Shown here: piece by piece, positions 1 through 8,773 of the stretch | Layout: each line of letters starts with the position of its first letter | Position numbering within the stretch: position 1 is the first letter of the stretch | Assembly: GCF_030816015.1 (NCBI RefSeq) | Contig: NZ_JAUSXN010000001.1 | Location: 5,952,001 to 6,016,000 of the forward strand | Direction: 5' to 3' | DNA: 64,000 nt | From: Pedobacter sp. W3I1 | Lineage (GTDB): Bacteria; Bacteroidota; Bacteroidia; Sphingobacteriales; Sphingobacteriaceae | The notes under the pieces: model-generated | The model's database searches: none | The model's input: the letters and a program-made list of their open reading frames with translations, nothing else | Told to the model about the DNA's origin: nothing | Translations under genes and position numbers: made by a program

Positions 1-35
1 AAAGTCAGAAGTCCGATGTCGGAAGTCTAAACCAC
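1..35. repeat. Low-complexity AGTC-type intergenic repeat
   Basis: The first 35 bases repeat the words AGTCAGAAGTCC and CGGAAGTC in a loose short period. This belongs to the same style of low-complexity intergenic filler seen at 801-866 and 28073-28168. No gene is visible before 191. Confidence 0.4.
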
Positions 36-121
36 GAATTAACTAATTTATTTTCAAACAGCTTCTTAATGAATAGTGGAGTGGTTAGCGCTAAGCGTTT
101 GGCTGATTAACCTTGGTGTAA

Positions 122-157
122 ATAAAAAAAGCGCTCCGATTTTAAATCGAAACGCTT
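122..157 (-). terminator. Rho-independent terminator of rplY
   Basis: Read on the minus strand, an AAGCG...CGCTT hairpin with a stem of about 12 pairs (two G-U wobbles) is followed directly by seven T residues. It lies about 35 bases beyond the rplY stop and closes the prs-rplY transcript. Confidence 0.8.
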
Positions 158-190
158 AATCTTGAAATCAGGAAATCCTAAGAATCCTGA

Positions 191-775
191 TTATTTTTTA
201 CCTTTAGCAGCTTCAGTTTCTGCTTGTTTTAATGCTCTAGACATTGCAACAGAAACGATAGTATCTTCAGGAGTGTTAGTGATTGCGTATTTATCACCTT
301 TAAGGTCACGAACACGAACTAAACTACCAACTTCTAATTTCTCTATGCTTACCTCTACGTTTTGTGGCATGTTAGCTGGTAATGCTTTAACACGTAGTTT
401 ACGTAATTTCTGGATTAATTTACCCCCCATTTTAACACCTGGAGAAGTTCCTGTTAATTTAACCGGGATCTCCATAACGATTTCTTTCTCATCAAATAAC
501 TGAAGAAAATCGATGTGCATTAATACGTCGGTAAGTGGGTGAAATTGAGTGTCTTTTACGATAGCTTTAGTTTTAGTACCGTTAACATCAATCTCCACAA
601 AGTTTACATCCGGGGTATAAATAACATCTCTTAAGTCAGCAATAACTACAGCAAAGTGTTGTTGCTCTTTTCCACCATACAATACCGCCGGAACTTTACC
701 TTCGTAACGAAGTTCCTTGGCATCGCGTTTCCCTACGTTCTCTCTTGGAGAACCGCTAATTGCGATTGTTTTCAT
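191..775 (-). CDS. rplY: 50S ribosomal protein L25/general stress protein Ctc
   Basis: This 194-residue protein starts MKTIAISGSPRENVGKRDAK and has the two-domain CTC/TL5 form of bacterial L25. An N-terminal 5S rRNA-binding beta-barrel (about 1-90) with the conserved GKVPAVLYGG stretch is followed by a C-terminal domain (about 95-180) rich in alternating basic and hydrophobic residues. The tail is Ala/Glu/Lys-rich. L25 binds 5S rRNA in the large ribosomal subunit. It lies 89 bases downstream of prs on the same strand, a gene order common in Bacteroidota, and is closed by a terminator at 122-157. The gap to prs is mostly a low-complexity repeat. Length and start are typical for the family. Confidence 0.95.
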   Translation of the reverse strand: MKTIAISGSPRENVGKRDAKELRYEGKVPAVLYGGKEQQHFAVVIADLRDVIYTPDVNFVEIDVNGTKTKAIVKDTQFHPLTDVLMHIDFLQLFDEKEIVMEIPVKLTGTSPGVKMGGKLIQKLRKLRVKALPANMPQNVEVSIEKLEVGSLVRVRDLKGDKYAITNTPEDTIVSVAMSRALKQAETEAAKGKK

Positions 776-800
776 TTTATTTTTATTTTATATTTATTAG

Positions 801-866
801 TAGTCAGTATTAAGTATCGAGTATCAAGACCATAAGCCTTCAACCCTCTACCTTCAACCTTAATTT
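801..866. repeat. Low-complexity repeat between prs and rplY
   Basis: Two juxtaposed repeat styles: GTATTAAGTATCGAGTATCAAG (short period) and CCTTCAACCCTCTACCTTC-like pyrimidine-rich heptads. Both styles recur at 25711-25754, 28073-28168, 28805-28845 and 28930-28968. The right end touches the prs stop codon. Confidence 0.6.
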
Positions 867-1806
867 ATACTCTAAACAGATCACTAATTGAACCGTGTTC
901 GTTTACATTGGCAATTGCCCTTGCAAATAAACTGGCTGTGCTTAGCACTCTAATTTTCGGGCTTTCCTGTCTTAATGGAATGGTATCCGTAACGATCAAC
1001 TCGGTTAATACCGAATTTTCTACCGTTTCTATTGCCTTGCCCGATAATACCGCATGTGTACAAACCGCTCTAACACTTGCTGCACCGTTTTCCATAATCA
1101 AAGCCGCAGCTTTTGATAAGGTTCCGGCAGTATCACAAATATCATCGATTAACACGACATCCTGTCCGGTTACATCGCCAATAATCGACATTGATTCGAT
1201 TTCGTTGGCGCGTTTACGGCGTTTATCACAAATAATTACCTCAGCATTAAAAAACTTGGCAAAAGTACGTGCCCTGTACGAGCCGCCCATATCTGGCGAC
1301 GCAATAGTTAAGTTTTTTAAGCCTAAGCTTTTGATATAAGGCACAAAAATTACCGATCCATCTAAGTGATCAACCGGAATATCGAAGAAACCCTGTATCT
1401 GCGCAGCATGTAGATCCATCGTCATAATACGGTGAATGCCTGCTGATTTTAATAAGTTAGCTACCAATTTGGCGCCGATTGCTACACGCGGCTTATCTTT
1501 CCTGTCCTGACGAGCTAAACCATAATAAGGAACAACTGCTGTAATATAATGTGCCGATGCTCTTTTAGCAGCATCAACCATTAGCAAAAGTTCCATTAAA
1601 TTATCGCTGGGCTGATAAGTAGACTGGATTAGAAAAACATCACTACCACGAATTGACTCATCAAAGGAAGGTTGAAATTCGCCATCACTGAATTTGTGAA
1701 TGGTTACGCTACCAAGTGGCTTGCCGTAATGTTCGGCAATCTTAAGTGATAATCCCTTAGAACCTGTTCCGGAAAAAAGCTTTACCGGGTTAAACTGCAA
1801 TGGCAT
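865..1806 (-). CDS. prs: Ribose-phosphate pyrophosphokinase (PRPP synthetase)
   Basis: Makes 5-phosphoribosyl-1-pyrophosphate from ribose-5-phosphate and ATP for nucleotide, His and Trp synthesis. With the start chosen here (MPLQFNPVKLFSG) it is 313 residues, the normal length for class I enzymes. Visible motifs are SDGEFQPSFDESIRG near residue 40, RQDRKDKPR (about 100), MTMDLHAAQIQGFF (about 130) and the PRPP loop VVLIDDICDTAGTL (about 215-230). The reading frame stays open upstream to 1908, but that extension of 34 residues runs into the tRNA-Gln gene, so the longer start is rejected. It is probably cotranscribed with the tRNA upstream and rplY downstream. Confidence 0.95.
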   Translation of the reverse strand: MPLQFNPVKLFSGTGSKGLSLKIAEHYGKPLGSVTIHKFSDGEFQPSFDESIRGSDVFLIQSTYQPSDNLMELLLMVDAAKRASAHYITAVVPYYGLARQDRKDKPRVAIGAKLVANLLKSAGIHRIMTMDLHAAQIQGFFDIPVDHLDGSVIFVPYIKSLGLKNLTIASPDMGGSYRARTFAKFFNAEVIICDKRRKRANEIESMSIIGDVTGQDVVLIDDICDTAGTLSKAAALIMENGAASVRAVCTHAVLSGKAIETVENSVLTELIVTDTIPLRQESPKIRVLSTASLFARAIANVNEHGSISDLFRV

Positions 1807-1879
1807 GGGTTCGTGTAGTTTACGGTTAAAAAAAATCGGATCATGTCCATTTAAAACATGATCCGACATTAAATTTTCG

Positions 1880-1950
1880 TTGTCCGACCTGGATTCGAAC
1901 CAAGACAAACGGTACCAAAAACCGTTGTACTACCCTTATACTATCGGACA
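1880..1950 (-). tRNA. tRNA-Gln (anticodon TTG)
   Basis: On the minus strand the acceptor arms TGTCCGA and TCGGACA pair perfectly over 7 bp. The anticodon stem ACGGT/ACCGT encloses the loop TTTTGGT, giving anticodon TTG. The T-arm reads CTTGG TTCGAAT CCAGG. The discriminator base is A and no CCA is encoded. It lies just upstream of prs, as in many Bacteroidota. The exact 3' end is uncertain by one base. Confidence 0.93.
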
Positions 1951-2176
1951 AAAACTTCTCAAGGATATTCTCCTCGAAAGGGAATGCAAATGTAGGAACC
2001 TTATTTTAAATATGCAAGAGTGATTTTAAAATATTTTTAATTTCTTTCCCGCTATTCCTGTTTGCGATGCAAAGATAAAAAAATCATCACATCGCGTGCA
2101 ACATTTTATTTTTTTATGCGACTTTTTTTACTGCGAACCACTTAAATCATTTATTATCAAAGACTAAAATTAAACT

Positions 2177-5100
2177 ATGAATTACTCAAGGATCAACACC
2201 ATTGGAGGCTGGCTCTGTTTTATCGTTGCCGCCCTCACCTACATCTTAACTTTAGATCAATCTGTAAGTTTCTGGGACTGTGGCGAATTTATTTCTTCAG
2301 CCTTCCGAATGGAAGTGGTTCACCAGCCGGGCGCTCCAATCGTTTCCATGATTCAAAGGTTATTTTCGGCACTTGCTTTTGGCGATAAAACCAAGGTAGC
2401 TTATTTTATCAATATATCTTCTGCACTTGCCAGTGCAGGCACCATCCTCTTTCTCTTTTGGACAATTACCGCACTGGCCAAAAAAACGGTCATTAAAAAA
2501 GGTGAGGAAATCACCAACCAAAAAATCATCGGCATTATGGGCGCCGGTTTTGTAGGGGCTTTGGCTTATGCATTTTCTGATAGTTTTTGGTTTTCTGCCG
2601 TAGAAGCAGAAGTTTACGCCATATCGTCGCTTTGTAGTGCTATTGTATTTTGGGGCATATTAAAATGGGAATCGCAGGCTGATGAACCAAGATCAGACCG
2701 TTGGTTGCTTTTTGTGGCTTATATCATGGGGATTTCTATTGGTGTACACATCTTAAACCTTCTTACCATCCCCGCCTTAATATTTGTTTATTATTTCAAA
2801 AAGAACCCATCGCCCAATTGGCAAAGCATTTTAAAAGTATTTTTTGTTTCAATTGCAGTTCTGGCAGCCGTGCAATTTGGTATTATCCAATATGTTATAT
2901 CTTTTGCAGCAAACTTTGATTACTTTTTTGTAAACACCATGGGCTTAGGCTTTGGAACGGGTATATTGTTCTTTGCAGCGCTCGTTATCGGGAGTCTGGT
3001 TTATGGCATCCGTTATTCTATCCTTAAAAATAAAAGAGTTTTAAACCTGGCCATGTTATTTACCGTTTTGCTGCTTTTTGGATACAGCTCTTTTGCACTC
3101 CTCATTATCAGGGCGCAGGCTAAACCAAATTTAAATAACTATAACGTAGATAATGTATATTCTTTTTCGAGGTATGTTGGTCGCGACCAATACGGCGACA
3201 GGCCGCTACTTTATGGAGAAAACTATAATTCGGAAAAAATAGACATTAAAGAAACAGGCAAGATTATCCGTAAAGGCGAAAAAAAATATGAGCTTGCCGG
3301 AACAAAATCGGCTTATGTTTTTGCCGATAAAACTTTACTGCCACGTATGTACAGTGATAAACCCGAACATATTAATTTTTACAAAAGTTACATGGGTTTT
3401 GATGATGAGTACAAACCTACCTTGATGGACAACTTAAAATACATGTTCTCTTTCCAGACCGGACAAATGTACATGCGTTATTTTATGTGGAATTTTGTGG
3501 GCAGGCAAGATAATGAAGATGGACAGTTTGGGGGAAAAGATGGCAATTGGCTAAGCGGTATTAAACCTTTGGATGCGATCAGGCTTGGCAATCAAAAAAA
3601 TCTTCCACCATCCATTGTAGAAAACAAAGCATACAATAGATTTTTCTTTTTGCCTTTAATTATCGGTTTAATTGGTGCGGTTTGGCATTTTAAGCGCAAC
3701 CAGAAAGACGCAGGTATTATCGGTTTACTCTTCGTTTTTACGGGTGTGGCTATTGTGGTTTACCTTAACTCTGTCCCTGTTGAGCCACGCGAAAGAGATT
3801 ACGCCTACGTCGGCTCGTTTTATGCATTTGCGATCTGGATAGGTTTAGGCGTATTGGGTTTAAAGGATTGGGTTTTTCAAAAACTAACGCCTGTACGGGC
3901 TAGTATCTTTGCTTCGATTATTGCTTTATTTGGCGCTCCGATTATTATGGCCAACCAGGGCTGGGACGATCATGATCGCTCTGATAGCCATGTAGCGAGA
4001 GATATGTCTGTCAGTTACCTAAAATCATGCGCACCCAACGCCATTTTGTTCACTTATGGCGATAATGATACCTATCCGGTGTGGTATGCACAGGAGGTTG
4101 AAAATATCCGTCCGGATGTACGTGTGGTAAATTTAAGTTTATTTACTGCCGATTGGTACATCGATGGAATGCGAAAAAAGCAAAATGAATCTGCTCCCTT
4201 ACCCATCACCTTAAAGCATGAGCAATATGTTGAAGGCACCAGGGATATTATGTACTATCAGGATTATAAGATTGCACAACATATCGAATTGCAGGAAATT
4301 TTAGATGTACTCCTATCCGATCACGATGAAGATAAAGTAACGATGACTGATGGCTCTAAATACAATGTGTTACCTACCAAAAACCTTAAACTGGCGGTAA
4401 GTCCGCAACAGGTTTTAGATACCGGAACGGTACCAAAAGAAGATGCAGGTAAAATTGCAAGCAGTATGGAGTGGACTTTTAACCAGAATTATGTAACTAA
4501 AGGAACATTGGCCTTATTTGATATTTTGGCGCACAATAACTGGGAACGACCAATTTATTTTACAGGGGCAATGCCAGATGAGCAATACATTGGGTTAAAC
4601 AAATACCTTTATATGGAGGGGTTAAATAAAAGATTATTGCCTTTGAAACCAGATACGGCAATTACACAAGATTTTGATCGTGTAAACCTGAAACCAATGT
4701 ACAACAACCTGATGAATGTGTATGGCTTTGGCAACATTAAAAATGCCAACCATTTAGACAGGCAATCTGCTGATGATGTAACCATGTTCTCGAATATGTT
4801 TAATGGCTTATTAAACGGCTTAATAAATGAAGGTAAAATTACTGAAAGCAAAAAAGTGGCTAATAAATATTTTGAGGTGATTCCTGCTAAATTTTACAGT
4901 ATGCGCCAGGTCATGAGCACTTATTATTTCACCGAAAGTCTCTATCGTTTAAATGACCTGAATCGTGCAAATGCGATGATCAAAAAAACGGCCGATTATG
5001 TAGGCAGGGAACTGAGCCACCTGGCTGATGTTTCAGAGAGCAAAAACCAACTATCATCTGAGCAGGATGTACGTTTCTACCTTGGCTATTTAGGACAAAT

Positions 5101-5203
5101 GGTAAAATTAACCGAGGCTTTTAAGCAAGATGCGTTGAGTAAAAACCTGGAAAAACAATACAACGATTTAATCACGAGATTTACGCCATTTGCAACGGGT
5201 TAG
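2177..5203 (+). CDS. DUF2723/GT117-family membrane glycosyltransferase-like protein, copy 1
   Basis: This 1008-residue protein has a multi-pass N-terminal half of hydrophobic helices (about 10-330 and 490-590) and a long soluble C-terminal region (about 600-1008). The N-terminus carries the DUF2723 signature FWDCGEF followed by VHQPGAP (residues about 30-55). In GT-C enzymes acidic residues in the first loop are the catalytic or metal-linked site. The family includes human TMEM260, an O-mannosyltransferase, so transfer of a lipid-linked sugar outside the membrane is a reasonable inference. Substrate and donor cannot be read from sequence. It is followed by a terminator and then by a close paralogue. 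The region between the tRNA and this gene is AT-rich with no clear promoter. Confidence 0.85.
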   Translation: MNYSRINTIGGWLCFIVAALTYILTLDQSVSFWDCGEFISSAFRMEVVHQPGAPIVSMIQRLFSALAFGDKTKVAYFINISSALASAGTILFLFWTITALAKKTVIKKGEEITNQKIIGIMGAGFVGALAYAFSDSFWFSAVEAEVYAISSLCSAIVFWGILKWESQADEPRSDRWLLFVAYIMGISIGVHILNLLTIPALIFVYYFKKNPSPNWQSILKVFFVSIAVLAAVQFGIIQYVISFAANFDYFFVNTMGLGFGTGILFFAALVIGSLVYGIRYSILKNKRVLNLAMLFTVLLLFGYSSFALLIIRAQAKPNLNNYNVDNVYSFSRYVGRDQYGDRPLLYGENYNSEKIDIKETGKIIRKGEKKYELAGTKSAYVFADKTLLPRMYSDKPEHINFYKSYMGFDDEYKPTLMDNLKYMFSFQTGQMYMRYFMWNFVGRQDNEDGQFGGKDGNWLSGIKPLDAIRLGNQKNLPPSIVENKAYNRFFFLPLIIGLIGAVWHFKRNQKDAGIIGLLFVFTGVAIVVYLNSVPVEPRERDYAYVGSFYAFAIWIGLGVLGLKDWVFQKLTPVRASIFASIIALFGAPIIMANQGWDDHDRSDSHVARDMSVSYLKSCAPNAILFTYGDNDTYPVWYAQEVENIRPDVRVVNLSLFTADWYIDGMRKKQNESAPLPITLKHEQYVEGTRDIMYYQDYKIAQHIELQEILDVLLSDHDEDKVTMTDGSKYNVLPTKNLKLAVSPQQVLDTGTVPKEDAGKIASSMEWTFNQNYVTKGTLALFDILAHNNWERPIYFTGAMPDEQYIGLNKYLYMEGLNKRLLPLKPDTAITQDFDRVNLKPMYNNLMNVYGFGNIKNANHLDRQSADDVTMFSNMFNGLLNGLINEGKITESKKVANKYFEVIPAKFYSMRQVMSTYYFTESLYRLNDLNRANAMIKKTADYVGRELSHLADVSESKNQLSSEQDVRFYLGYLGQMVKLTEAFKQDALSKNLEKQYNDLITRFTPFATG

Positions 5204-5224
5204 CAAAAAAACATTCTAAATTTT

Positions 5225-5264
5225 AACCCATAGGCAGATTTTACATTCTTGCTTATGGGTTTTT
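5225..5264 (+). terminator. Terminator after GT117 copy 1
   Basis: AACCCATAGGCA pairs with TGCTTATGGGTT across a 13-base loop, followed by a T-run. It lies 22 bases after the stop of copy 1, so the two GT117 genes may be transcribed separately. Confidence 0.7.
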
Positions 5265-5419
5265 GCTTCTCCAATAAATTAAAATCCTTTATGTTAAAGG
5301 CCTTAAGCCGTTAAAAATTGTTAAATCAATCCGAAATTTTACCTGTTTTATCGACTAGAATAGTTAATTTCGGCAGCATTTTTATGTGAAAACAATTTTT
5401 AATATCATTAAATAAACCA

Positions 5420-8400
5420 ATGAATTATTCAAAAGTTAATAATATAGTAGGCTGGATCTGCTTTTTAATTGCTACACTAACTTACGTTTTAACCTTAGAG
5501 CCTTCTGCCAGTTTTTGGGATTGCGGTGAATTTATCGCATCAGCATTTAGAATGCAGGTTGTTCACCAGCCTGGTGCACCTTTATTCTTAATGCTCCAAC
5601 GTTTCTTCTCCATTTTTGCAGCTGGAGATTTAACCAAAATCGCTTACTGGATGAATGTAGGTTCGGCTGTTTCTAGCGGGGCAACTATCTTATTCTTATT
5701 TTGGACCATCACTGCACTGGCTAAAAAAACAGTATTAAAAGCTGGTGAAGAACTGACAACCGGCAAATTGATCAGTATTATGGGTGCAGGTGCCGTTGGT
5801 GCTTTGGCTTATACTTTCTCTGATAGTTTTTGGTTTTCGGCAGTAGAATCGGAAGTTTATGCACAATCATCGTTATTCACCGCGATTGTATTTTGGGCCA
5901 TCCTTAAATGGGAAGCACATGCCGATGAGCCACGCGCCGATCGTTGGTTATTGTTTATTGCTTATATTATGGGTTTATCAATTGGTATCCACTTGTTAAA
6001 CTTGTTAACTATACCGGCTCTTGCTTTTATTTATTATTTCAAAAGAACAGATAAAGCAACAACATCAGGAATTATTAAAACCCTTATTGTTGGTATTTTA
6101 ATCTTGGCGGTAATCCAATATGGTATTATCCAATACCTGGTTTCGTTTGGTGCATATTTCGATTTATTCTTTGTTAACACATTGGGTTTAGGTTTTGGAA
6201 CGGGTGTTTTATTCTTCGCCATTTTATTAATCGGTGCGCTGGTTTGGGGAATCCGTTATTCGATCCAACACCAAAAGAAATTATTAAACCTAGGTTTAAT
6301 CTCTACCGTTTTAATCATTTTCGGTTATGCATCCTTCTCGATGATCATCATCAGGGCAAAGGCAGACCCGAACTTAAACAACAGTGCGCCTAAAGATGCT
6401 TTCTCTTTCTTAAGTTACCTAAACCGTGAGCAATATGGCGACAGGCCATTGGGTTACGGCCCTAATTATAACTCTGAAAGAGTAGGTGTAACTGAAGGTA
6501 AAACCATCTGGAGAAAAGGAAAAGACAAATATGAGGTAGCAGGTAAAAAAACCGACTACGAGTATAATAACAACACTTTATTACCTCGTATGTATAGCGA
6601 TGATCCTAAACATGCGGCTTTTTATAAAGAATGGATGCGCTTAGATGATACTAAAAATCCTACTTTAGTAGATAATGTTGGTTTCTTGTTCAGCTATCAG
6701 ATTGGCTACATGTATATGCGTTATTTCATGTGGAATTTTGCCGGCCGCCAGAATGACGAGCAAGGCCAGGGTAGCGGACATGAAGGCACCTGGATTAGCG
6801 GTATTAAACCAATTGATGCCATGTTGAGAGGTAATCAGACTAATCTGCCACCATCAACCGTTGATAACAAAGCGTATAACCGTTTCTTCTTTTTACCATT
6901 AATTTTAGGCGTTATCGGTGCACTTTGGCATTTCAAACGTAACCAGAAAGATGCCGGAGTTGTAGCATTATTATTCTTCTTTACCGGTATTGCCATTGTA
7001 TTATACTTAAATCAAAAACCATTGGAGCCTCGCGAAAGGGATTACGCTTACGTAGGATCCTTCTATGCCTTTGCCATATGGATTGGGCTCGGGGCGCTCG
7101 CTATTAAAGAGTGGTTGTTTAAAAAACTAACCCCAACTGCCGGTGCCATTGGTGCAACCGTGATTGGATTACTGGCAGCACCGGTAATTATGGCCGAGCA
7201 AGGATGGGATGACCATGACCGTTCTACGAAAATGGTTCCGCATGATATTGCTTTGGATTACCTACAATCCTGTGCGCCAAATGCCATCTTATTTACTTAT
7301 GGCGATAATGATACCTACCCGCTTTGGTATATCCAGGAGGTAGAAAATGTTCGCCCTGATGTTCGTATTGTAAACTTAAGCTTGTTTGATACCGATTGGT
7401 ATATCAATGGATTAAGACAAAAACAAAATGAATCGGCTCCATTGCCAATTTCAATGAAACCTGAGCAATATGTACAAGGAGAAAGAGATGTAATGCCATA
7501 CGATGATTATAAAATTGCCGGTAGTGTTGAGCTTAAAAACGTGGTTGATTTATTGTTATCAAACAATGAGAGCGATAAAGTACCGATGCAGGATGGCACA
7601 AAATCGAATTTCCTGCCAACCAAGAACCTTAAAATTACGGTAGATCCACAACAAGTAATCAGTACAGGAACAGTACCTGCAGCCGATGCTTCAAAAATTA
7701 CCACCACAATGGATTGGAAGTTTAATAAAGGTTATGTGACTAAAGGAACGTTAGCCATGTTCGATATCCTTGCACATAACAACTGGAAACGTCCGATTTA
7801 TTTCGCTTCTACAGTGCCTTCTGAGCAGTATAACGGCTTAGATAAGTATTTATACAGCGAAGGTTTAGCCATGCGTTTATTACCGCTTAAAGCTGATACT
7901 ACATCATCAGAAGATAGACCAGAGCAATTAAACACGCCTGTTTTGTATAATAATGTGATGACTAAATTTAAGTGGGGAAATATGAAAACTGCTAAATATT
8001 TAGATCCACAGTCATCAGATGATACTTTCATTTTTACCAATCTCTTCAGCAGCTTAACTAACAGCCTAATTAAAGAAGGTAAAATTGCTGATGCCAAAAA
8101 AGTAGTAGATAAATACTACGAGGTAATGCCTGATAAATTCTTCGGCATCCGTACGGTTGTAGTGAAATTCTACATGGCTGAAAATTTATATAAACTAGGC
8201 GAAACTGTCAGGGCTAATGATATTTTGGAAAAATCCGGCGATTATATCAATAAGGAATTAAACTACCTGGCTGATATTTCACAATCAAAAGGTTTAACCG
8301 GGTCGCAGAACATTCAAACCGGCTTATACTATCTGGATCGAATGATTAAAACAAGTAAAGCTGCAGGTCAGGATAAACTGAGCGATAAGCTGCAGAAAAC

Positions 8401-8461
8401 ATTTAACAGTTTAGAAGGCCGTTTGTCGATGTTTTTCCCACAGCAGGGGCCACAACAGTAA
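5420..8461 (+). CDS. DUF2723/GT117-family membrane glycosyltransferase-like protein, copy 2
   Basis: This 1013-residue tandem paralogue of the preceding gene is alignable end to end, with the same FWDCGEF and VHQPGAP motifs, the RDYAYVGSFYAFAIWIGLG membrane segment, the NAILFTYGDNDTYP stretch at the start of the soluble region, and the TKGTLA-FDILAHNNW block near residue 775. Differences concentrate in the periplasmic loop (about 325-400) and the C-terminal helical tail. Role inferred as for copy 1: a polytopic GT-C fold enzyme handling lipid-linked sugar, perhaps protein O-glycosylation. Keeping both copies suggests different acceptor or donor preference. A terminator follows 25 bases downstream. 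Confidence 0.85.
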   Translation: MNYSKVNNIVGWICFLIATLTYVLTLEPSASFWDCGEFIASAFRMQVVHQPGAPLFLMLQRFFSIFAAGDLTKIAYWMNVGSAVSSGATILFLFWTITALAKKTVLKAGEELTTGKLISIMGAGAVGALAYTFSDSFWFSAVESEVYAQSSLFTAIVFWAILKWEAHADEPRADRWLLFIAYIMGLSIGIHLLNLLTIPALAFIYYFKRTDKATTSGIIKTLIVGILILAVIQYGIIQYLVSFGAYFDLFFVNTLGLGFGTGVLFFAILLIGALVWGIRYSIQHQKKLLNLGLISTVLIIFGYASFSMIIIRAKADPNLNNSAPKDAFSFLSYLNREQYGDRPLGYGPNYNSERVGVTEGKTIWRKGKDKYEVAGKKTDYEYNNNTLLPRMYSDDPKHAAFYKEWMRLDDTKNPTLVDNVGFLFSYQIGYMYMRYFMWNFAGRQNDEQGQGSGHEGTWISGIKPIDAMLRGNQTNLPPSTVDNKAYNRFFFLPLILGVIGALWHFKRNQKDAGVVALLFFFTGIAIVLYLNQKPLEPRERDYAYVGSFYAFAIWIGLGALAIKEWLFKKLTPTAGAIGATVIGLLAAPVIMAEQGWDDHDRSTKMVPHDIALDYLQSCAPNAILFTYGDNDTYPLWYIQEVENVRPDVRIVNLSLFDTDWYINGLRQKQNESAPLPISMKPEQYVQGERDVMPYDDYKIAGSVELKNVVDLLLSNNESDKVPMQDGTKSNFLPTKNLKITVDPQQVISTGTVPAADASKITTTMDWKFNKGYVTKGTLAMFDILAHNNWKRPIYFASTVPSEQYNGLDKYLYSEGLAMRLLPLKADTTSSEDRPEQLNTPVLYNNVMTKFKWGNMKTAKYLDPQSSDDTFIFTNLFSSLTNSLIKEGKIADAKKVVDKYYEVMPDKFFGIRTVVVKFYMAENLYKLGETVRANDILEKSGDYINKELNYLADISQSKGLTGSQNIQTGLYYLDRMIKTSKAAGQDKLSDKLQKTFNSLEGRLSMFFPQQGPQQ

Positions 8462-8486
8462 ACGGATCTGAAAATAGATTATACGA

Positions 8487-8516
8487 GCAGCTGCATTAAT
8501 TTGTAGCTGCTTTTTT
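8487..8516 (+). terminator. Terminator after GT117 copy 2
   Basis: GCAGCT and AGCTGC arms with a 12-base loop are followed by six T residues, 25 bases past the stop codon. Confidence 0.75.
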
Positions 8517-8522
8517 ATTTGC

Positions 8523-8557
8523 CAAACCTATCAGGTTTTAAAAACCTGATAGGTTTG
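8523..8557. repeat. Perfect long palindrome in intergenic DNA
   Basis: Two perfect 17-base arms (the left begins CAAACCTATCAGG) are separated by one A. It stands alone, is not followed by a T-run, and immediately follows a separate terminator, so it looks like a mobile palindromic repeat rather than a terminator. Confidence 0.8.
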
Positions 8558-8616
8558 AATCATGGCCTAAGTTGGATTAATAATAATTGATTTTTCCACT
8601 CAGTTATCCTTACAAT

Positions 8617-8681
8617 CGTCATGCTGAATTTATTTCAGCATCTATCATGCTACAAAGACCCTGAAATAAATTCAGGTGACG
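8617..8681. repeat. Double-hairpin intergenic repeat, copy 1
   Basis: Begins CGTCATGCTGAATTTATTTC and ends with TGAAATAAATTCAGGTGACG, so the ends are inverted repeats and each arm is itself a small palindrome (GCTGAA/TTCAGC; CCTGAA/TTCAGG). A second copy with a longer interior is at 38793-38907. Confidence 0.7.
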
Positions 8682-8719
8682 AACCTAGTAAAATCCTTAA
8701 AAACTAGGGATTTATCCAC

Positions 8720-8752
8720 AAAAAATCCCGTTCGGCATTGCCAAACAGGATT
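8720..8752 (-). terminator. Terminator of accA
   Basis: On the minus strand AATCCTGTTTGGC pairs with GCCGAACGGGATT (13 pairs, some G-U) around an AAT loop and is followed by T6. It starts about 20 bases after the accA stop. Confidence 0.85.
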
Positions 8753-8773
8753 CAAATTTATTTTAGTTAATGA

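Noticed and set aside
1804..1908. N-terminal extension of prs
   Set aside because: It overlaps the tRNA-Gln gene and exceeds the family length.
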